A stretch of DNA of 64,000 nucleotides from Niastella vici (GCF_002077945.1 NZ_LVYD01000124.1:614740-678739), one strand, 5' to 3'; shown: positions 32,257 through 42,190, counted from the stretch's first letter. Numbers and translations are program-made. The notes: generated by a model from the sequence alone, not told the origin.

Positions 32257-34155
32257 TTACTGCTTCAGCAGTGTATTACTGTAAATATGATATTCTCCCG
32301 GAGCCAGCGTTATGGAATAAGGCGTGGCCGTCACCGATAGCATTCCACCCGAAAGGTTGTCGTACCAGGCGCCCGATGCCGGAAAAGCAATAGCAGCCGT
32401 TTGAGCTACTACATCAAAATTTCCTGCCACCATTACCCTGGTACCATCGGAGCCGGTGAGCGAAATAGTTTTCACCGCACCATCCAGCTTATACGAATAG
32501 TTGGTGGTAGTAAAAACAGGGTTCTTCTTTTTCAGGTTGATTAGCTTTGCATAGGTGTTATACAACGCCAGCCGGTTGGCATCCTGCCGGTAGTTCCAGT
32601 AAATGGGCTTGCTACCCGTACGGCCATTGTAGTCGATCGTAACATCGTACCCCAGCTCACCAAACTGCCACAACATCTTCGGCCCGGGCGCAGCAAATTC
32701 AAACGCCGCAATCAGTTGTTGCCGGGCCAGCCCGGTAGCCAGGTCCCTGATATTGTACGCCCCTGAATAATTGCCATAGTGCTCGTTCTTATACTGCAGC
32801 CGCTCCTCATCGTGGCTCTCGATATAGGTCATCAGGTTATACGGCGTGGTAAATCCATGCGAATCGTAGAACATTCGTTTAAGGTCCCACGAACCACCGG
32901 CATCATTATACGACATGGTGGCCTGGCTGGCGTTCGTATTCAGGTTATTCCACATAATAGCACCGAGGCCGGCGAGCGCTTTCTCTTCCTGGTCAGCCGC
33001 AAAGTGTTCCAGGATTATATAAAAGCTGGCATCCAGGCTTTGCATGTACCTGATATACTTTGTCCAGATGGCCACGCGGCTGGCATCATAAGCCGACCAG
33101 GTGGCATCATTGCTGCCCGAATTGGTTTGGGTAAACCCTTTCGACTGATCGAACCGGTACCCGTCTATATGATACTCCTGCATCCAGTATTTCATTACAT
33201 TTTGGCTATAGTAAACGGTAGCCGCACTTTCGTGATTTAGCTGATAGCCCACTGCATAGGGATGCCTATTCGTTTCATTGAACCAGGGATTTTTGGAAGA
33301 AGGACTGCCTGAAGCTGTTGCATACATCCTCACCATGGGCGATGAACCAAACTGATCTTCCAACACAATGTCCTGGATCACCGCTATGCCTCTGGCATGG
33401 CAGGCATCAATAAAGGCTTTATACGCATTGGGCGTACCATAGTATTTATCAAGGGCGAACATAAAGTTGGTATTATACCCCCAGGAGTCATTACCTTCAA
33501 ATTCATTCACCGGTAACAACTCTATCGCATTTACACCCAGGCTTGCCAGGTAGTTCAGCGTATCGGTAAGCGTGGTATAGCTGTGTGTAGCCACAAAATC
33601 CCGCACCAGCAGCTCGTACACCACCAGGTTTTTAGGATCGGGCCGGGTAAATGAACCCACCTGCCAGGTATAGGCAGCAGGGTTTGCCTGCATCACGCTC
33701 ACAATGCCCTTTGCCGCCGTACCGGTGGGGTAAGCCTTCAAATTCGGATATGCACCGCCGGGGACCGCCCCATCGTTATCGGGATCGAGGACCTTGTGCG
33801 TGTAGGGATCGGCCACCTTCAGCGTATCGTCGACCAGGTATTGGTACGCATATTCTTTAGCCGGGTCCAGGTTATCTATTTGCACCCACCAGCGATTGCC
33901 GTCGGTTGATTGCGTCATGGTGGTGGCCGTCCAGTTATTGAATTCGCCTGTTACCGCCACTGTATTTTTACCCGGTGCATACAAATTGAAAATGGCCGAG
34001 GCGCCACTGTTGATAAACGTTACGCCATCCGATGCTCCCGAAGGCACATCTGCCGTAGTAACCTGCTTCGCCGTGGTGAGCCCGGAATTTTTATTACAGA
34101 AGGTAAACCGGCTTGCAATAAGGCAAAGCAACACACCGTATAGTTTCCAGTTCAC
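32257..34155 (-). CDS. Surface alpha-amylase family lipoprotein (GH13 with CBM48-like domain)
   Basis: The 632-residue precursor starts with GTG (MNWKLYGVLLCLIASRFTFC), with a Cys at the end that may be lipidated. An early-set glycogen-binding (CBM48-like) domain (FNLYAPGKNTVAVTGEFNNW) precedes the catalytic barrel. GH13 regions are visible: VNAIELLPVNEFEGNDSWGY, DGYRFDQSKGF with the nucleophile Asp, YIILEHFA with the acid/base Glu, and MTYIESHDEERLQY with the stabilising Asp. A C-terminal beta-domain follows. It should cut starch or branched alpha-glucan at the cell surface or periplasm, as SusG does. It lies 11 nt behind susE and 10 nt before the GH31 gene. Confidence 0.9.
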   Translation of the reverse strand: MNWKLYGVLLCLIASRFTFCNKNSGLTTAKQVTTADVPSGASDGVTFINSGASAIFNLYAPGKNTVAVTGEFNNWTATTMTQSTDGNRWWVQIDNLDPAKEYAYQYLVDDTLKVADPYTHKVLDPDNDGAVPGGAYPNLKAYPTGTAAKGIVSVMQANPAAYTWQVGSFTRPDPKNLVVYELLVRDFVATHSYTTLTDTLNYLASLGVNAIELLPVNEFEGNDSWGYNTNFMFALDKYYGTPNAYKAFIDACHARGIAVIQDIVLEDQFGSSPMVRMYATASGSPSSKNPWFNETNRHPYAVGYQLNHESAATVYYSQNVMKYWMQEYHIDGYRFDQSKGFTQTNSGSNDATWSAYDASRVAIWTKYIRYMQSLDASFYIILEHFAADQEEKALAGLGAIMWNNLNTNASQATMSYNDAGGSWDLKRMFYDSHGFTTPYNLMTYIESHDEERLQYKNEHYGNYSGAYNIRDLATGLARQQLIAAFEFAAPGPKMLWQFGELGYDVTIDYNGRTGSKPIYWNYRQDANRLALYNTYAKLINLKKKNPVFTTTNYSYKLDGAVKTISLTGSDGTRVMVAGNFDVVAQTAAIAFPASGAWYDNLSGGMLSVTATPYSITLAPGEYHIYSNTLLKQ

Positions 34156-34166
34156 TGATCAATATT

Positions 34167-35204
34167 TTATTGTTTCACTAAAGTATATGTCAACGCGGTT
34201 GGGTTTATGGTGATCGTGTAGGTATCGCCCCCCGAAGCGGTTGCCGGGATGGTGATATTGGAGCCACCGGCGGAAAGGGTGCCCGTACCGGAGCCTGCCC
34301 CCAAATTGGTTCCCCAGTCGTTCTTGAAACGGAACTTGATGGTTTTGGTGCCATCGCTGGTCAGCTTCATGGTCACATACCAGGTATTGTTTGTTTTGTT
34401 CAGGTACATTTGGGTATCGGTACTCCAGCCGCCGGCGGCATCGCCAATAACGCTCCATTGCGGTATAAAGATCAGCGTGAGCAGATCGGTATTCAGCGTG
34501 AGCAGGTAGCCGCCAATACCCGGTGCGGTAAGGTTACCGCCCGATAAACTCACAGTACCGGATGTTGATCCCTGACCATAAGCCGAGGCCCAGTTCTTTG
34601 CGGACGTGATCTTAAACGCCAGATCGGAACCGGTGAAGTTGATAACGCCTGTATAAATGCCATTGGATGTTTCTGAAACCAGGCTGTCGGCCGAGGCAGG
34701 CGACCATCCCTGGTAAGCGCCCGGCACATATACAGAAGAAGCCGCGGAGAAAGGCGTTACCGTTAGCGTAATGGGATCGCTGTAAACAGTTACGGTAGAC
34801 ACCGTACTCTTCAGCCGCACCTGTACCTGCCCTGCAGCATTAATATGCAAGCCCAGCTTCATTGCCAGTGTATTGAAATTATAGGTGGTGTAAGACAATG
34901 TGGTGGCTCCGGCCCCCATGGTAACCGACACGGGTTTTGCCCAGTTGTCGCCAACGGAATCGAACTGCAGTTCATTGGTAATGGCAGCATCGTAACCGAA
35001 GCTGGCGCTTTTGATCGTAAACAACACGCTTGTATCTGCAGCGCTTATCTTCGAAACATCGAGTACAATTTTGGAGGAAGAAGCGGTTACTGCCCCGGCT
35101 GTACCATTGCCCAGGTAAGCGAGGGAACCGGTCTTTTTACAGGAGGCCAGCATCAGCGCCAAACCGGCACAAAATGCAGCGCAAAGTATAAATATCTTTT
35201 TCAT
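34167..35204 (-). CDS. susE: SusE/SusF-type starch-binding outer-membrane lipoprotein
   Basis: The 345-residue precursor begins at ATG 35202-35204 (MKKIFILCAAFCAGLALMLA, then Ser and the lipidated Cys); a TTG four codons earlier is possible. The SusE N-terminal domain shows KIVLDVSKISAADTSVLFTI and ATTLSYTTYNFNTLAMKLGL, typical of the DUF5019/SusE Ig-like fold. Two copies of a starch-binding CBM-like domain follow, each with WSVIGDAAGGW-type or VPGAYQGWSP starts and a terminal repeated strand pattern (GTVSLSGGNLTAPGIGGYLL; GTLSAGGSNITIPATASGG). It binds maltooligosaccharide at the surface for the neighbouring SusCD transporter. It lies 19 nt behind susD. Confidence 0.87.
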   Translation of the reverse strand: MKKIFILCAAFCAGLALMLASCKKTGSLAYLGNGTAGAVTASSSKIVLDVSKISAADTSVLFTIKSASFGYDAAITNELQFDSVGDNWAKPVSVTMGAGATTLSYTTYNFNTLAMKLGLHINAAGQVQVRLKSTVSTVTVYSDPITLTVTPFSAASSVYVPGAYQGWSPASADSLVSETSNGIYTGVINFTGSDLAFKITSAKNWASAYGQGSTSGTVSLSGGNLTAPGIGGYLLTLNTDLLTLIFIPQWSVIGDAAGGWSTDTQMYLNKTNNTWYVTMKLTSDGTKTIKFRFKNDWGTNLGAGSGTGTLSAGGSNITIPATASGGDTYTITINPTALTYTLVKQ

Positions 35205-35223
35205 ATTGCGATTCAATCGTTTA

Positions 35224-36837
35224 TTAGTATCCGGTGTTTTGTTTCAGGTTGGGGTTCACGCTCAGGTCGGCGGTAGGCAGGGGAAATAAATTCCGGTAAG
35301 AAGATACGCCCGTACCATTTTTCGATCCGCCTTTCCATGGCCACAGGTAAACTCCATCAGTAAACCGGTCGTAACGAACCAGATCGGTTCTGCGGAAACC
35401 TTCCCAGTACAGTTCGCGGCCCCGCTCATCGAGCAGGAAATTCAGGGTCATATCAGAAGTAGTGATCGTTCCGCCATTACCCGGTCCGTAAGCCCTTGTT
35501 CTTAATTTATTGATGTAGGTGAGCGCCTGTGAAGCATCGCCACCAGCGCCACCACGCAGGGTTGCTTCGGCATAGATCAGGTACTGCTCGGCCAAACGGA
35601 AAACGGGAATGTCGATGTCGGCATAATAGATATTCTTTCCTGCAACGCCATTCACATCTACATTCCGGTATTTGGTCATAGGGTAACCATTCGTATATAC
35701 GCTTACGTCGGCAATGGCCTTGGTTTGACCATTCATCCAGTACTCTGCACGCGTGTCGGGATTGCCGTTGTTGGGGAACGCCGTGCTGGTGGGCGCCGGG
35801 AACAGATCGATCAGGTTGCCCGTGGCGCGAATGCCGGCCCATCCACCATCGACCCCGAAGTCGGAGGCTTTTTCCGTTCCGCCCACAGGTGCATGCGTCA
35901 TAAACGTAGACCCGCCATAGTTCTGGGTGGCATTGCCATCGTAGTTGATGGTTAAAATAAACTCTGAGGTATTGTTGTTGTTATCGGCCAGCATCAGGTG
36001 CGTGTAATTGCTGATCAGGGAATACCCTGCATCTATCACCTTTTTTGAATATTTTACCGCATCATCCCAATTTGCCGTTCCCGTATATACTTTGGCGTTC
36101 AATGCCACACGAGCGATCAGCGCCCATGCCGCAGCCTGGTCGGCCCGGCCATATTCATTCTTCCTGGGAGCAATCAGACTGCCTTCCATATCCTTCAACT
36201 CGTTCATGATGTAGGTATACAACGAAGCCCTGTCAATTTGTTTGGGCGTTGCAGATCCCAATTGATCACCTTCGGTGGCAAAAGGAGGATTTCCGAAAAC
36301 ATCCATCAGCACCCAATACTGGTAAGCCCGCAGCAACCGGGCTTCCTGTTTGTAATAACGGATCATGGTTGCGCTATCACCCGAAATGCCCCTTTTGCTA
36401 AGGTTGGCATCGGAACACTGACGAATAAATTCATTACACAAAGTGATCTGATAGGTACTGCGATAGTACAAACCTGCCAGGAAGGTATTGGAGGCCGACC
36501 AGGTCATTGAATGAAAATCGGGTAAACCGGCATCGGCCCAGCTCACCACTGCCTCGTCGGTCGACAGTTCCTGCGCACACCAGAACAGGCGGAAGAAATC
36601 GGAAGTGCCTTCGTCGATGCCCGCAATATCGGCGCTGCCCGCAGGGCCATTGTTACCCGTAAGTGCAAACGCCGCATACACTTTTGCCAGTACCGATTTA
36701 TAACCCGCTGCGGTACTGTACACAGCCGCTGAGGTTACCTGGTCGTTGGGTTCAAGAATTTTGTTTTTGTTACACGAAACCAACAGCGAAAAGGAGATTG
36801 CTGCGATGAATAATTTATTATTGGCAAATCGTTTCAT
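35224..36837 (-). CDS. susD: SusD family starch-binding outer-membrane lipoprotein
   Basis: The 537-residue precursor has a lipoprotein signal (MKRFANNKLFIAAISFSLLV, lipobox Cys after SLLVS). RagB/SusD features include TPR-like helices, the MIRYYKQEARLLRAYQYWVL segment, YTYIMNELKDMEGSLIAPRK, RADQAAAWALIARVALNAKV, LLDERGRELYWEGFRRTDLV and the terminal LPTADLSVNPNLKQNTGY, all typical. It acts as the lid of the SusC TonB-dependent transporter and captures maltooligosaccharides. It is 25 nt behind susC. Assignment to starch rests on the flanking GH13, GH31 and susE genes. Confidence 0.92.
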   Translation of the reverse strand: MKRFANNKLFIAAISFSLLVSCNKNKILEPNDQVTSAAVYSTAAGYKSVLAKVYAAFALTGNNGPAGSADIAGIDEGTSDFFRLFWCAQELSTDEAVVSWADAGLPDFHSMTWSASNTFLAGLYYRSTYQITLCNEFIRQCSDANLSKRGISGDSATMIRYYKQEARLLRAYQYWVLMDVFGNPPFATEGDQLGSATPKQIDRASLYTYIMNELKDMEGSLIAPRKNEYGRADQAAAWALIARVALNAKVYTGTANWDDAVKYSKKVIDAGYSLISNYTHLMLADNNNNTSEFILTINYDGNATQNYGGSTFMTHAPVGGTEKASDFGVDGGWAGIRATGNLIDLFPAPTSTAFPNNGNPDTRAEYWMNGQTKAIADVSVYTNGYPMTKYRNVDVNGVAGKNIYYADIDIPVFRLAEQYLIYAEATLRGGAGGDASQALTYINKLRTRAYGPGNGGTITTSDMTLNFLLDERGRELYWEGFRRTDLVRYDRFTDGVYLWPWKGGSKNGTGVSSYRNLFPLPTADLSVNPNLKQNTGY

Positions 36838-36862
36838 TGTAATTGTGTTTTACAGGTTTAGA

Positions 36863-39800
36863 TTAAAGGCTCCAGCTTACACCCAGCACATACGTTCTTG
36901 GCCTTGGATAGAAGTTGTTGTCGATACCCGACGACACTTCCGGATCTACCCCCTGGTATTTGGTAATCAGGAAAACATTCTGCACGTTGGCCGAGATCCG
37001 CAGATCGCCTTTGCCGGCAATGATCCTGCCCAGGTTATAAGAGAGATGCACATTGTCCATCCTAAGGAAAGAACCATTCTCCAGCCAGTAGTCACTCAGC
37101 AGGGCCTTGTCGTTGGAACCTGTAAGGTTACTTTTCAAAACCGTACGGCTGCCATTGTTGAGCGTACCAATAGGGTTAAGAATATAATGCTGAATACCTG
37201 TATAGCTGGCTACATTGTTATACACATAGTTGCCAAAACTGGCGCGGGCTACCAACCCTGCTCCCCAGCGTTTGTACCGGAAGTCGGTACTGAAACCGAG
37301 GTATGCTTTGGGATCGGGGCTCTTGTTTATGTACAGATCGTTCTGGTTAATAACACCATCCTTCCTGCGGTCAACAAACAAACCGTCGATGGGTTTGCCG
37401 CTGGCGTCATATACCTGTTTGTACAGATAAAAGGAGTATTTGCTTGCACCCACCTGGTTTATCTGAACGGTGTTACCGGTGCCACCGGAAATACCACCTG
37501 TAAGCAACCCGCCTGAAGTTTGGCCGGGAAGCGCCGTGAGGTTTGTAATGGTGTTATGATTATAGGTAATGTTGAAACCTACGGTCCATCCTATGTTCTG
37601 TTTGTCGATGGCTTTGGCGTTGATATTGAACTCAACCCCTTCATCCTTCATATTGCCAATGTTGGCAGTGATCTGGTTGCTGAAGTTGGTGAGCGCCGAT
37701 TGGGTGGCCGTAGCCAACAGGTTTTTGGTTTTGCGGCGGTATAGATCTATACTACCTGTAATGCGATCGCCCCACAAACCGTAGTCTATCGCTATATTTT
37801 GGGTAGTGGTAGTTTCCCAGGTACGACCGGGATAGTAAGCGCCCGGACGATACACATAATAATTTGTTTGCCCCAGTTGATACCGCGCTGTTGATGTACC
37901 CATGCTATAGTCACTCAGGTAATCATAGCTGCCGATGCCTTCCTGGTTACCGGTAACGCCATATTCCAACCGAAGTTTCAGGTTCGAGATGACCTTATTG
38001 TATTGAAGGAATTTTTCTTCATTGATGCGCCACGCAAAAGCGGCAGATGAGAAAACCCCGCTCCTGTCGGCCGGCGCAAATTTGGTGGAGTAGTCGTTGC
38101 GCATGGTGGCAGTGAGGATGTATTTATCGTGGTATACCCAGTTAACACGCCCATACAACGAAGTAAGAATATACTCATTAATGCCCGATGCATAGGTAGG
38201 AACCGAGTTCGGGTTCAATGTGCCATCTGCAAAGTACGAAGCATAATTATAGGTAGTATTCCTGAAATCCTGATTGGCATAACCGGCCACTACATCAACA
38301 TGGCTCTTTAAGGCGTCGATGTTCTTGCTATAATTGAGGAAGCCTTCCAGTAACCGGTTACTGCTGATCTGTTTGTAATAATGCGAATAACCACTGTAGC
38401 TAACCCCATTGCTATCGGTATAGGTATTCAGGTTGCTGGCTGCAGTTGCAGGAATTGTTTGCGTACCTGATCCTTTTGCCCCATCATAACCCAGATTAAC
38501 GTTAATGTGCAGATCGGGAAGAAAGTGTACCTTATAATCGAAGGCCAGGCTGGTAACCGTACGGTATACGTTACTTACGTTGTGGTTCTCTTCAAGCAGT
38601 CCCAGCGGATTACGCGGTGCATTCGATTTTAAACCGGTTACACTGTTGGGATCGGTATATTCGAAATAACCGCCATAAATATTCTTACCCGAATAAACCG
38701 GCTGCGTGGGGTTGAAGCTAACGGCTGCACCGATCGCACTCTCGTTCGCAAAACGCTGTTTTACCTGGGCTCCTTTCATGTTAACGGCTACCTTCAGGTG
38801 ATCATCGAAAAAAACAGGCGCCAGGCTAACGTCGCCTGAATAACGCGTAAGGTTCGAGGTTTTCAAAATGCCATCCTGGTTGGTATAACCTGCTGATACC
38901 CGGTAGGGCAGTTTTTTGCCCACCGAACCCGATACGCTCAGGTTGTTGTCGGTGCTCACCGCCGTTTGGTAGATCACCTTTTGCCAGTTGGTACTGTATT
39001 GGCCGAGCAGCGCCTTGAAGGTACCACCCGAAGTGGTGTCATGGCTGTTTACATAATCGCGGAATTCGCCGGGCGAAAGAACGCCCGCCTCTTTCGACAG
39101 TTGTGAAACCGAGAGTTGGGTGGTAAAGCTGATCTTTGGTTTTCCACGCTGCCCCTTTTTGGTAGTAATGAGGATAACCCCGTTGGAAGCGCGGTTACCA
39201 TAGATGGCTGCGGCAGATGCATCTTTCAGTACATCTACCCGCTCGATATCGTTGGGGTTGATGAGATCGAGTGGATTGGCAGCTCCTGCAATGGAAGAGG
39301 GATTTAAAGGTACCCCGTCTAATACGATCAGGGGATCGTTGCTCCCGTTGATGGAAGCGCCCCCACGGATCCGGATCGTGCTTCCTGCACCTGGCGCCCC
39401 ACTGTTTGAAATAACAGATACGCCCGCCACCTTACCGGCAATCAGTTGTTCCGGCGTAGTGATCTGGCCCTGTTGAAAATCTTTAGCCGTAATGGAAGCA
39501 ATAGCGCCCGTTACATCCTTTTTCCGTTCCGACCCATAACCGATCACCACAATCTCGTTCAGGGAAGTTGAAAAAGCAACCATCACTATTGACAGCGAAG
39601 TGGTAGCCCCTACGGAAACCGTCACCTCTTTCTGCTGAGCGATGTACCCAATATGTTCGAAGATCACGGTGTATTTTCCCGCAGCAAGATTTGGCAACAT
39701 AAAGCTGCCATCGTCGTTGGCCCGCACGCCGCCGGTAGCGCCCTGCAGCCTGACGGTAGTTGCGGCTAACCCCGCCTGCCTGTCGTCGAGAATTTTACCG

Positions 39801-39889
39801 GAAATACTTCCGGTTTGGGCAAAGACGGAAATATGCAAAAAAAGAAGAATGGGAAGGAATAATACCTTTTTTAAATAATGGCTAAGCAT
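36863..39889 (-). CDS. susC: SusC/RagA TonB-linked outer-membrane transporter (starch locus)
   Basis: The 1008-residue precursor has a signal peptide (MLSHYLKKVLFLPILLFLHI, cleavage after FAQ), a carboxypeptidase-like domain (GSISGKILDDRQAGLAATTV), the family signature IVVIGYGSERKKDVTGAIAS with the plug domain (IRGGASINGSNDPLIVLDGV, DVLKDASAAAIYGNRASNGV), and a beta-barrel ending in VSWSL. It imports maltooligosaccharides using TonB-ExbBD energy. It is the first gene of the Sus-like operon, with a divergent SusR-like gene 300 bp upstream. A 7-bp-armed inverted repeat lies upstream of the ATG. Confidence 0.93.
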   Translation of the reverse strand: MLSHYLKKVLFLPILLFLHISVFAQTGSISGKILDDRQAGLAATTVRLQGATGGVRANDDGSFMLPNLAAGKYTVIFEHIGYIAQQKEVTVSVGATTSLSIVMVAFSTSLNEIVVIGYGSERKKDVTGAIASITAKDFQQGQITTPEQLIAGKVAGVSVISNSGAPGAGSTIRIRGGASINGSNDPLIVLDGVPLNPSSIAGAANPLDLINPNDIERVDVLKDASAAAIYGNRASNGVILITTKKGQRGKPKISFTTQLSVSQLSKEAGVLSPGEFRDYVNSHDTTSGGTFKALLGQYSTNWQKVIYQTAVSTDNNLSVSGSVGKKLPYRVSAGYTNQDGILKTSNLTRYSGDVSLAPVFFDDHLKVAVNMKGAQVKQRFANESAIGAAVSFNPTQPVYSGKNIYGGYFEYTDPNSVTGLKSNAPRNPLGLLEENHNVSNVYRTVTSLAFDYKVHFLPDLHINVNLGYDGAKGSGTQTIPATAASNLNTYTDSNGVSYSGYSHYYKQISSNRLLEGFLNYSKNIDALKSHVDVVAGYANQDFRNTTYNYASYFADGTLNPNSVPTYASGINEYILTSLYGRVNWVYHDKYILTATMRNDYSTKFAPADRSGVFSSAAFAWRINEEKFLQYNKVISNLKLRLEYGVTGNQEGIGSYDYLSDYSMGTSTARYQLGQTNYYVYRPGAYYPGRTWETTTTQNIAIDYGLWGDRITGSIDLYRRKTKNLLATATQSALTNFSNQITANIGNMKDEGVEFNINAKAIDKQNIGWTVGFNITYNHNTITNLTALPGQTSGGLLTGGISGGTGNTVQINQVGASKYSFYLYKQVYDASGKPIDGLFVDRRKDGVINQNDLYINKSPDPKAYLGFSTDFRYKRWGAGLVARASFGNYVYNNVASYTGIQHYILNPIGTLNNGSRTVLKSNLTGSNDKALLSDYWLENGSFLRMDNVHLSYNLGRIIAGKGDLRISANVQNVFLITKYQGVDPEVSSGIDNNFYPRPRTYVLGVSWSL

Positions 39890-39965
39890 TTAGTTACAGT
39901 TTTGGATGAATAGAGAATTCTTAAACTGAACACTTATCGTGTATGGCAAACACAAAAGAATGCCT

Positions 39966-39988
39966 ACTGCTAAACTTTTCCTAGCAGT
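39966..39988. promoter_or_regulatory. Inverted repeat in the susC-susR divergent region (possible operator)
   Basis: ACTGCTA (39966-39972) and TAGCAGT (39982-39988) are perfect complements separated by 9 nt. The site lies 77-99 bp upstream of the susC ATG in the 301-bp divergent region (39890-40190), where a transcription factor would be expected to bind. No open frame or other feature is seen in that region. Binding by the neighbouring SusR-like protein is inference. Confidence 0.35.
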
Positions 39989-40190
39989 TTAAAAATAATG
40001 GCTGAAAATTGAGACTTTTTTAAAATTAAATACCTGCCGATCAAACAGTTAATAAAAACTCAATCGCTAAATATTTAAACTTTATAACCCCAAAAAAGGC
40101 GTCAATCAGGGGTGTTTAACGGGCAGCAGTACTTAACCGCCGGGTGGAGGCTTGATAATTATTATTATAATTGTGTCGAATTTACGAACC

Positions 40191-41873
40191 ATGCGCGCTG
40201 CCATACTGACTATTTGCCTGCTGTCATACACCCTGGGTGTATTGGCGTCTGATACCACCGACTCGCTGCTCGCGAGGTTGAAAACCGAAATTGAGCAAAA
40301 AGCGATGTACGACCATCAAAAAGAACAACGCATTTCCATGATGCGGGATAGCCTTCAACAACTGCCCGCCGGTAACAGCGCACAGCAGTTCCAGCTTTGC
40401 AGCCGGCTGTACGAAGAATACAAATCTTACAAGTACGATTCAGCCTATGTGTATGTTAGCCGTATGTCGCCCCTTGCCGATCGCATGCACGACGCTGTAA
40501 AGGTTAATTATACCAAAATGAAGCTGGGCTTTATCCTGCTTTCGGCAGGAAAATACAAGGAAGCCTTTGGTGTAATTGAAACCATTGACCATACCGGGTT
40601 CGATGATGCCACCCTTGAAAGTTATTATGCCGTTATGAGCCGCGCGTGGTGCGACCTGGCGGCTTATAACAACGATGTTACCTGGTCGCCCTCCTACCGC
40701 ACGAAAGGCCTGAGTTATAGCGACTCAGCCATCAGGCTGGTGCATCCTGGTTCTTATGGAGCCCGCTTTCTCGCTGGTTACCGCGACTATAACAACGGCA
40801 ACAATGCCGCCGCCCTGAAAGAATTCCTGGCCTTTTACCAACAGTTCAAACCAGCCAGCCACGACGACGCCATCGCCACCTCCCTGCTCAGTGAATTGTA
40901 TCAGCGGCTGGGCGATACCGAAAACGCCACCAATTACCTGATCAGGGCTGTAATTGCCGACCTGCAGGCTTCTACCAAGGAAACCCTTGCTATTTTTAAG
41001 CTGGCTGAATTGGCCTCAGCCAATGGCGATATTGACAACGCCTATATTTATATACAGGAAGCGCTCAAAGATGCCGCCTTTTACGGCGCCCGTCAGCGAC
41101 AGATACAGATAAGCGCTGTACTCCCCCTGATCGCGGCAGCCAAGGTTAATTTTGTAGAAAGCCAGAAAAAACGTTTCCTTATATACCTCAGCAGTACCAT
41201 CTTCCTTTTACTCGTTATCATCCTGATCTCCTTCCTGCTCTATAAACAATTGCAGCAACGGGCAGCCAGGGAACGGCTCATTCAGCAAAACAATGCCAAA
41301 CTGGCCGCTATGAACCAGGAACTGATGGCGGTAAACGCACAGGTGGTGGAAGCCAACCGGAAGTTTGCCGAGGATGCCCACATCAAAGAAGAATACATCG
41401 GCTATTTCTTCAACGTTATCTCCGGCTATATCGGTAAGCTTGAAAAAATAAAAATTGCGCTCGAAGCCAAAACAGTGCAGAACAAATTGGATCAGATCCA
41501 GTCTATCACCAGCCAGATAGAGGTGAATAAGGAAAGGGAGGCGCTCTTTCAAACGTTCGACAAAGTGTTCCTTAAGATCTTTCCCAATTTCGTTACCAGC
41601 TTTAACGCCCTGTTCAAAAAGGAAGACCAGCTATGGCCTAAAGACCATGAGATGCTGACCACCGACCTGCGGATCTTTGCCTTGTTGCGGTTAGGGATTT
41701 CCGACAATGAATCCATTGCCCGTATACTTCAATACTCTGCCAAAACCGTGTATGTATATAAAATGCGGCAGAAAGCCAGGTCTATTTATTCATCAACGGA
41801 GTTCGACCAACGGCTGATGGCTATTCAGGCCGTTGAAATGCCTGCCCGTATAGAGGAGCATATAACTGCATAG
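40191..41873 (+). CDS. SusR-like DUF6377 transmembrane transcriptional regulator
   Basis: The 560-residue protein begins at ATG 40191 with a signal peptide (MRAAILTICLLSYTLGVLAS); an upstream in-frame TTG lies outside it. A TPR-rich periplasmic part (residues 30-320), one membrane span (FLIYLSSTIFLLLVIILISF), a coiled coil (NNAKLAAMNQELMAVNAQVV) and a cytoplasmic DUF6377 domain follow. The domain ends in a LuxR-like HTH (LRIFALLRLGISDNESIARI, LQYSAKTVYVYKMRQKARSI). Proteins of this plan regulate glycan-utilisation loci in Bacteroidota; the starch regulator SusR has a similar layout, from memory. It sits divergent to susC and is its likely activator, sensing maltooligosaccharide in the periplasm. 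This is inference from position. Confidence 0.85.
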   Translation: MRAAILTICLLSYTLGVLASDTTDSLLARLKTEIEQKAMYDHQKEQRISMMRDSLQQLPAGNSAQQFQLCSRLYEEYKSYKYDSAYVYVSRMSPLADRMHDAVKVNYTKMKLGFILLSAGKYKEAFGVIETIDHTGFDDATLESYYAVMSRAWCDLAAYNNDVTWSPSYRTKGLSYSDSAIRLVHPGSYGARFLAGYRDYNNGNNAAALKEFLAFYQQFKPASHDDAIATSLLSELYQRLGDTENATNYLIRAVIADLQASTKETLAIFKLAELASANGDIDNAYIYIQEALKDAAFYGARQRQIQISAVLPLIAAAKVNFVESQKKRFLIYLSSTIFLLLVIILISFLLYKQLQQRAARERLIQQNNAKLAAMNQELMAVNAQVVEANRKFAEDAHIKEEYIGYFFNVISGYIGKLEKIKIALEAKTVQNKLDQIQSITSQIEVNKEREALFQTFDKVFLKIFPNFVTSFNALFKKEDQLWPKDHEMLTTDLRIFALLRLGISDNESIARILQYSAKTVYVYKMRQKARSIYSSTEFDQRLMAIQAVEMPARIEEHITA

Positions 41874-41893
41874 GAGCATTGATAACCTTTTGA

Positions 41894-42046
41894 CTAGCAA
41901 AGGAAAAACTATCAACCACTAATTTGTCGGTTAGCGAGATCGCTTATGAACTGGGGTTCGGGCATTCTCAATCGTTCAGTAAATTCTTCAAAACAAAAAC
42001 CACCACCTCGCCGTTGGAATTCAGAAAGACATTTCATTCGAATTAA
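41894..42046 (+). pseudogene. Orphan C-terminal AraC HTH fragment
   Basis: The frame after the TGA at 41891-41893 reads KEKLSTTNLSVSEIAYELGF, then GHSQSFSKFFKTKTTTSPLE and FRKTFHSN before TAA at 42044-42046. This is the second helix-turn-helix of an AraC regulator and nothing else: no start codon, no first HTH, no effector domain. It must be the relic of a deleted regulator gene that once stood between the DUF6377 gene and the second SusC/SusD locus. Confidence 0.75.
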
Positions 42047-42129
42047 TATTGGTAACAATGCACTCATTTTTCTGCCTGGGCCTTCAGCTCTTTGAGCCAT
42101 AATTGCAGCAACGAAAAGCAGGCCGTAAG

Positions 42130-42169
42130 AAAAAAAGGGGGGCTGCCTCTTCAATGGAGACAGCCCCCC
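42130..42169 (-). terminator. Intrinsic terminator of the second SusC/SusD operon
   Basis: On the minus strand GGGGGGCTGTCTC and GAGGCAGCCCCCC pair over 13 bp with one mismatch around a 7-nt loop, followed by seven T. It lies 22 bp after the stop of the SusD-like gene. Confidence 0.85.
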
Positions 42170-42190
42170 TGTGCTTATAATGCGCTTAGC

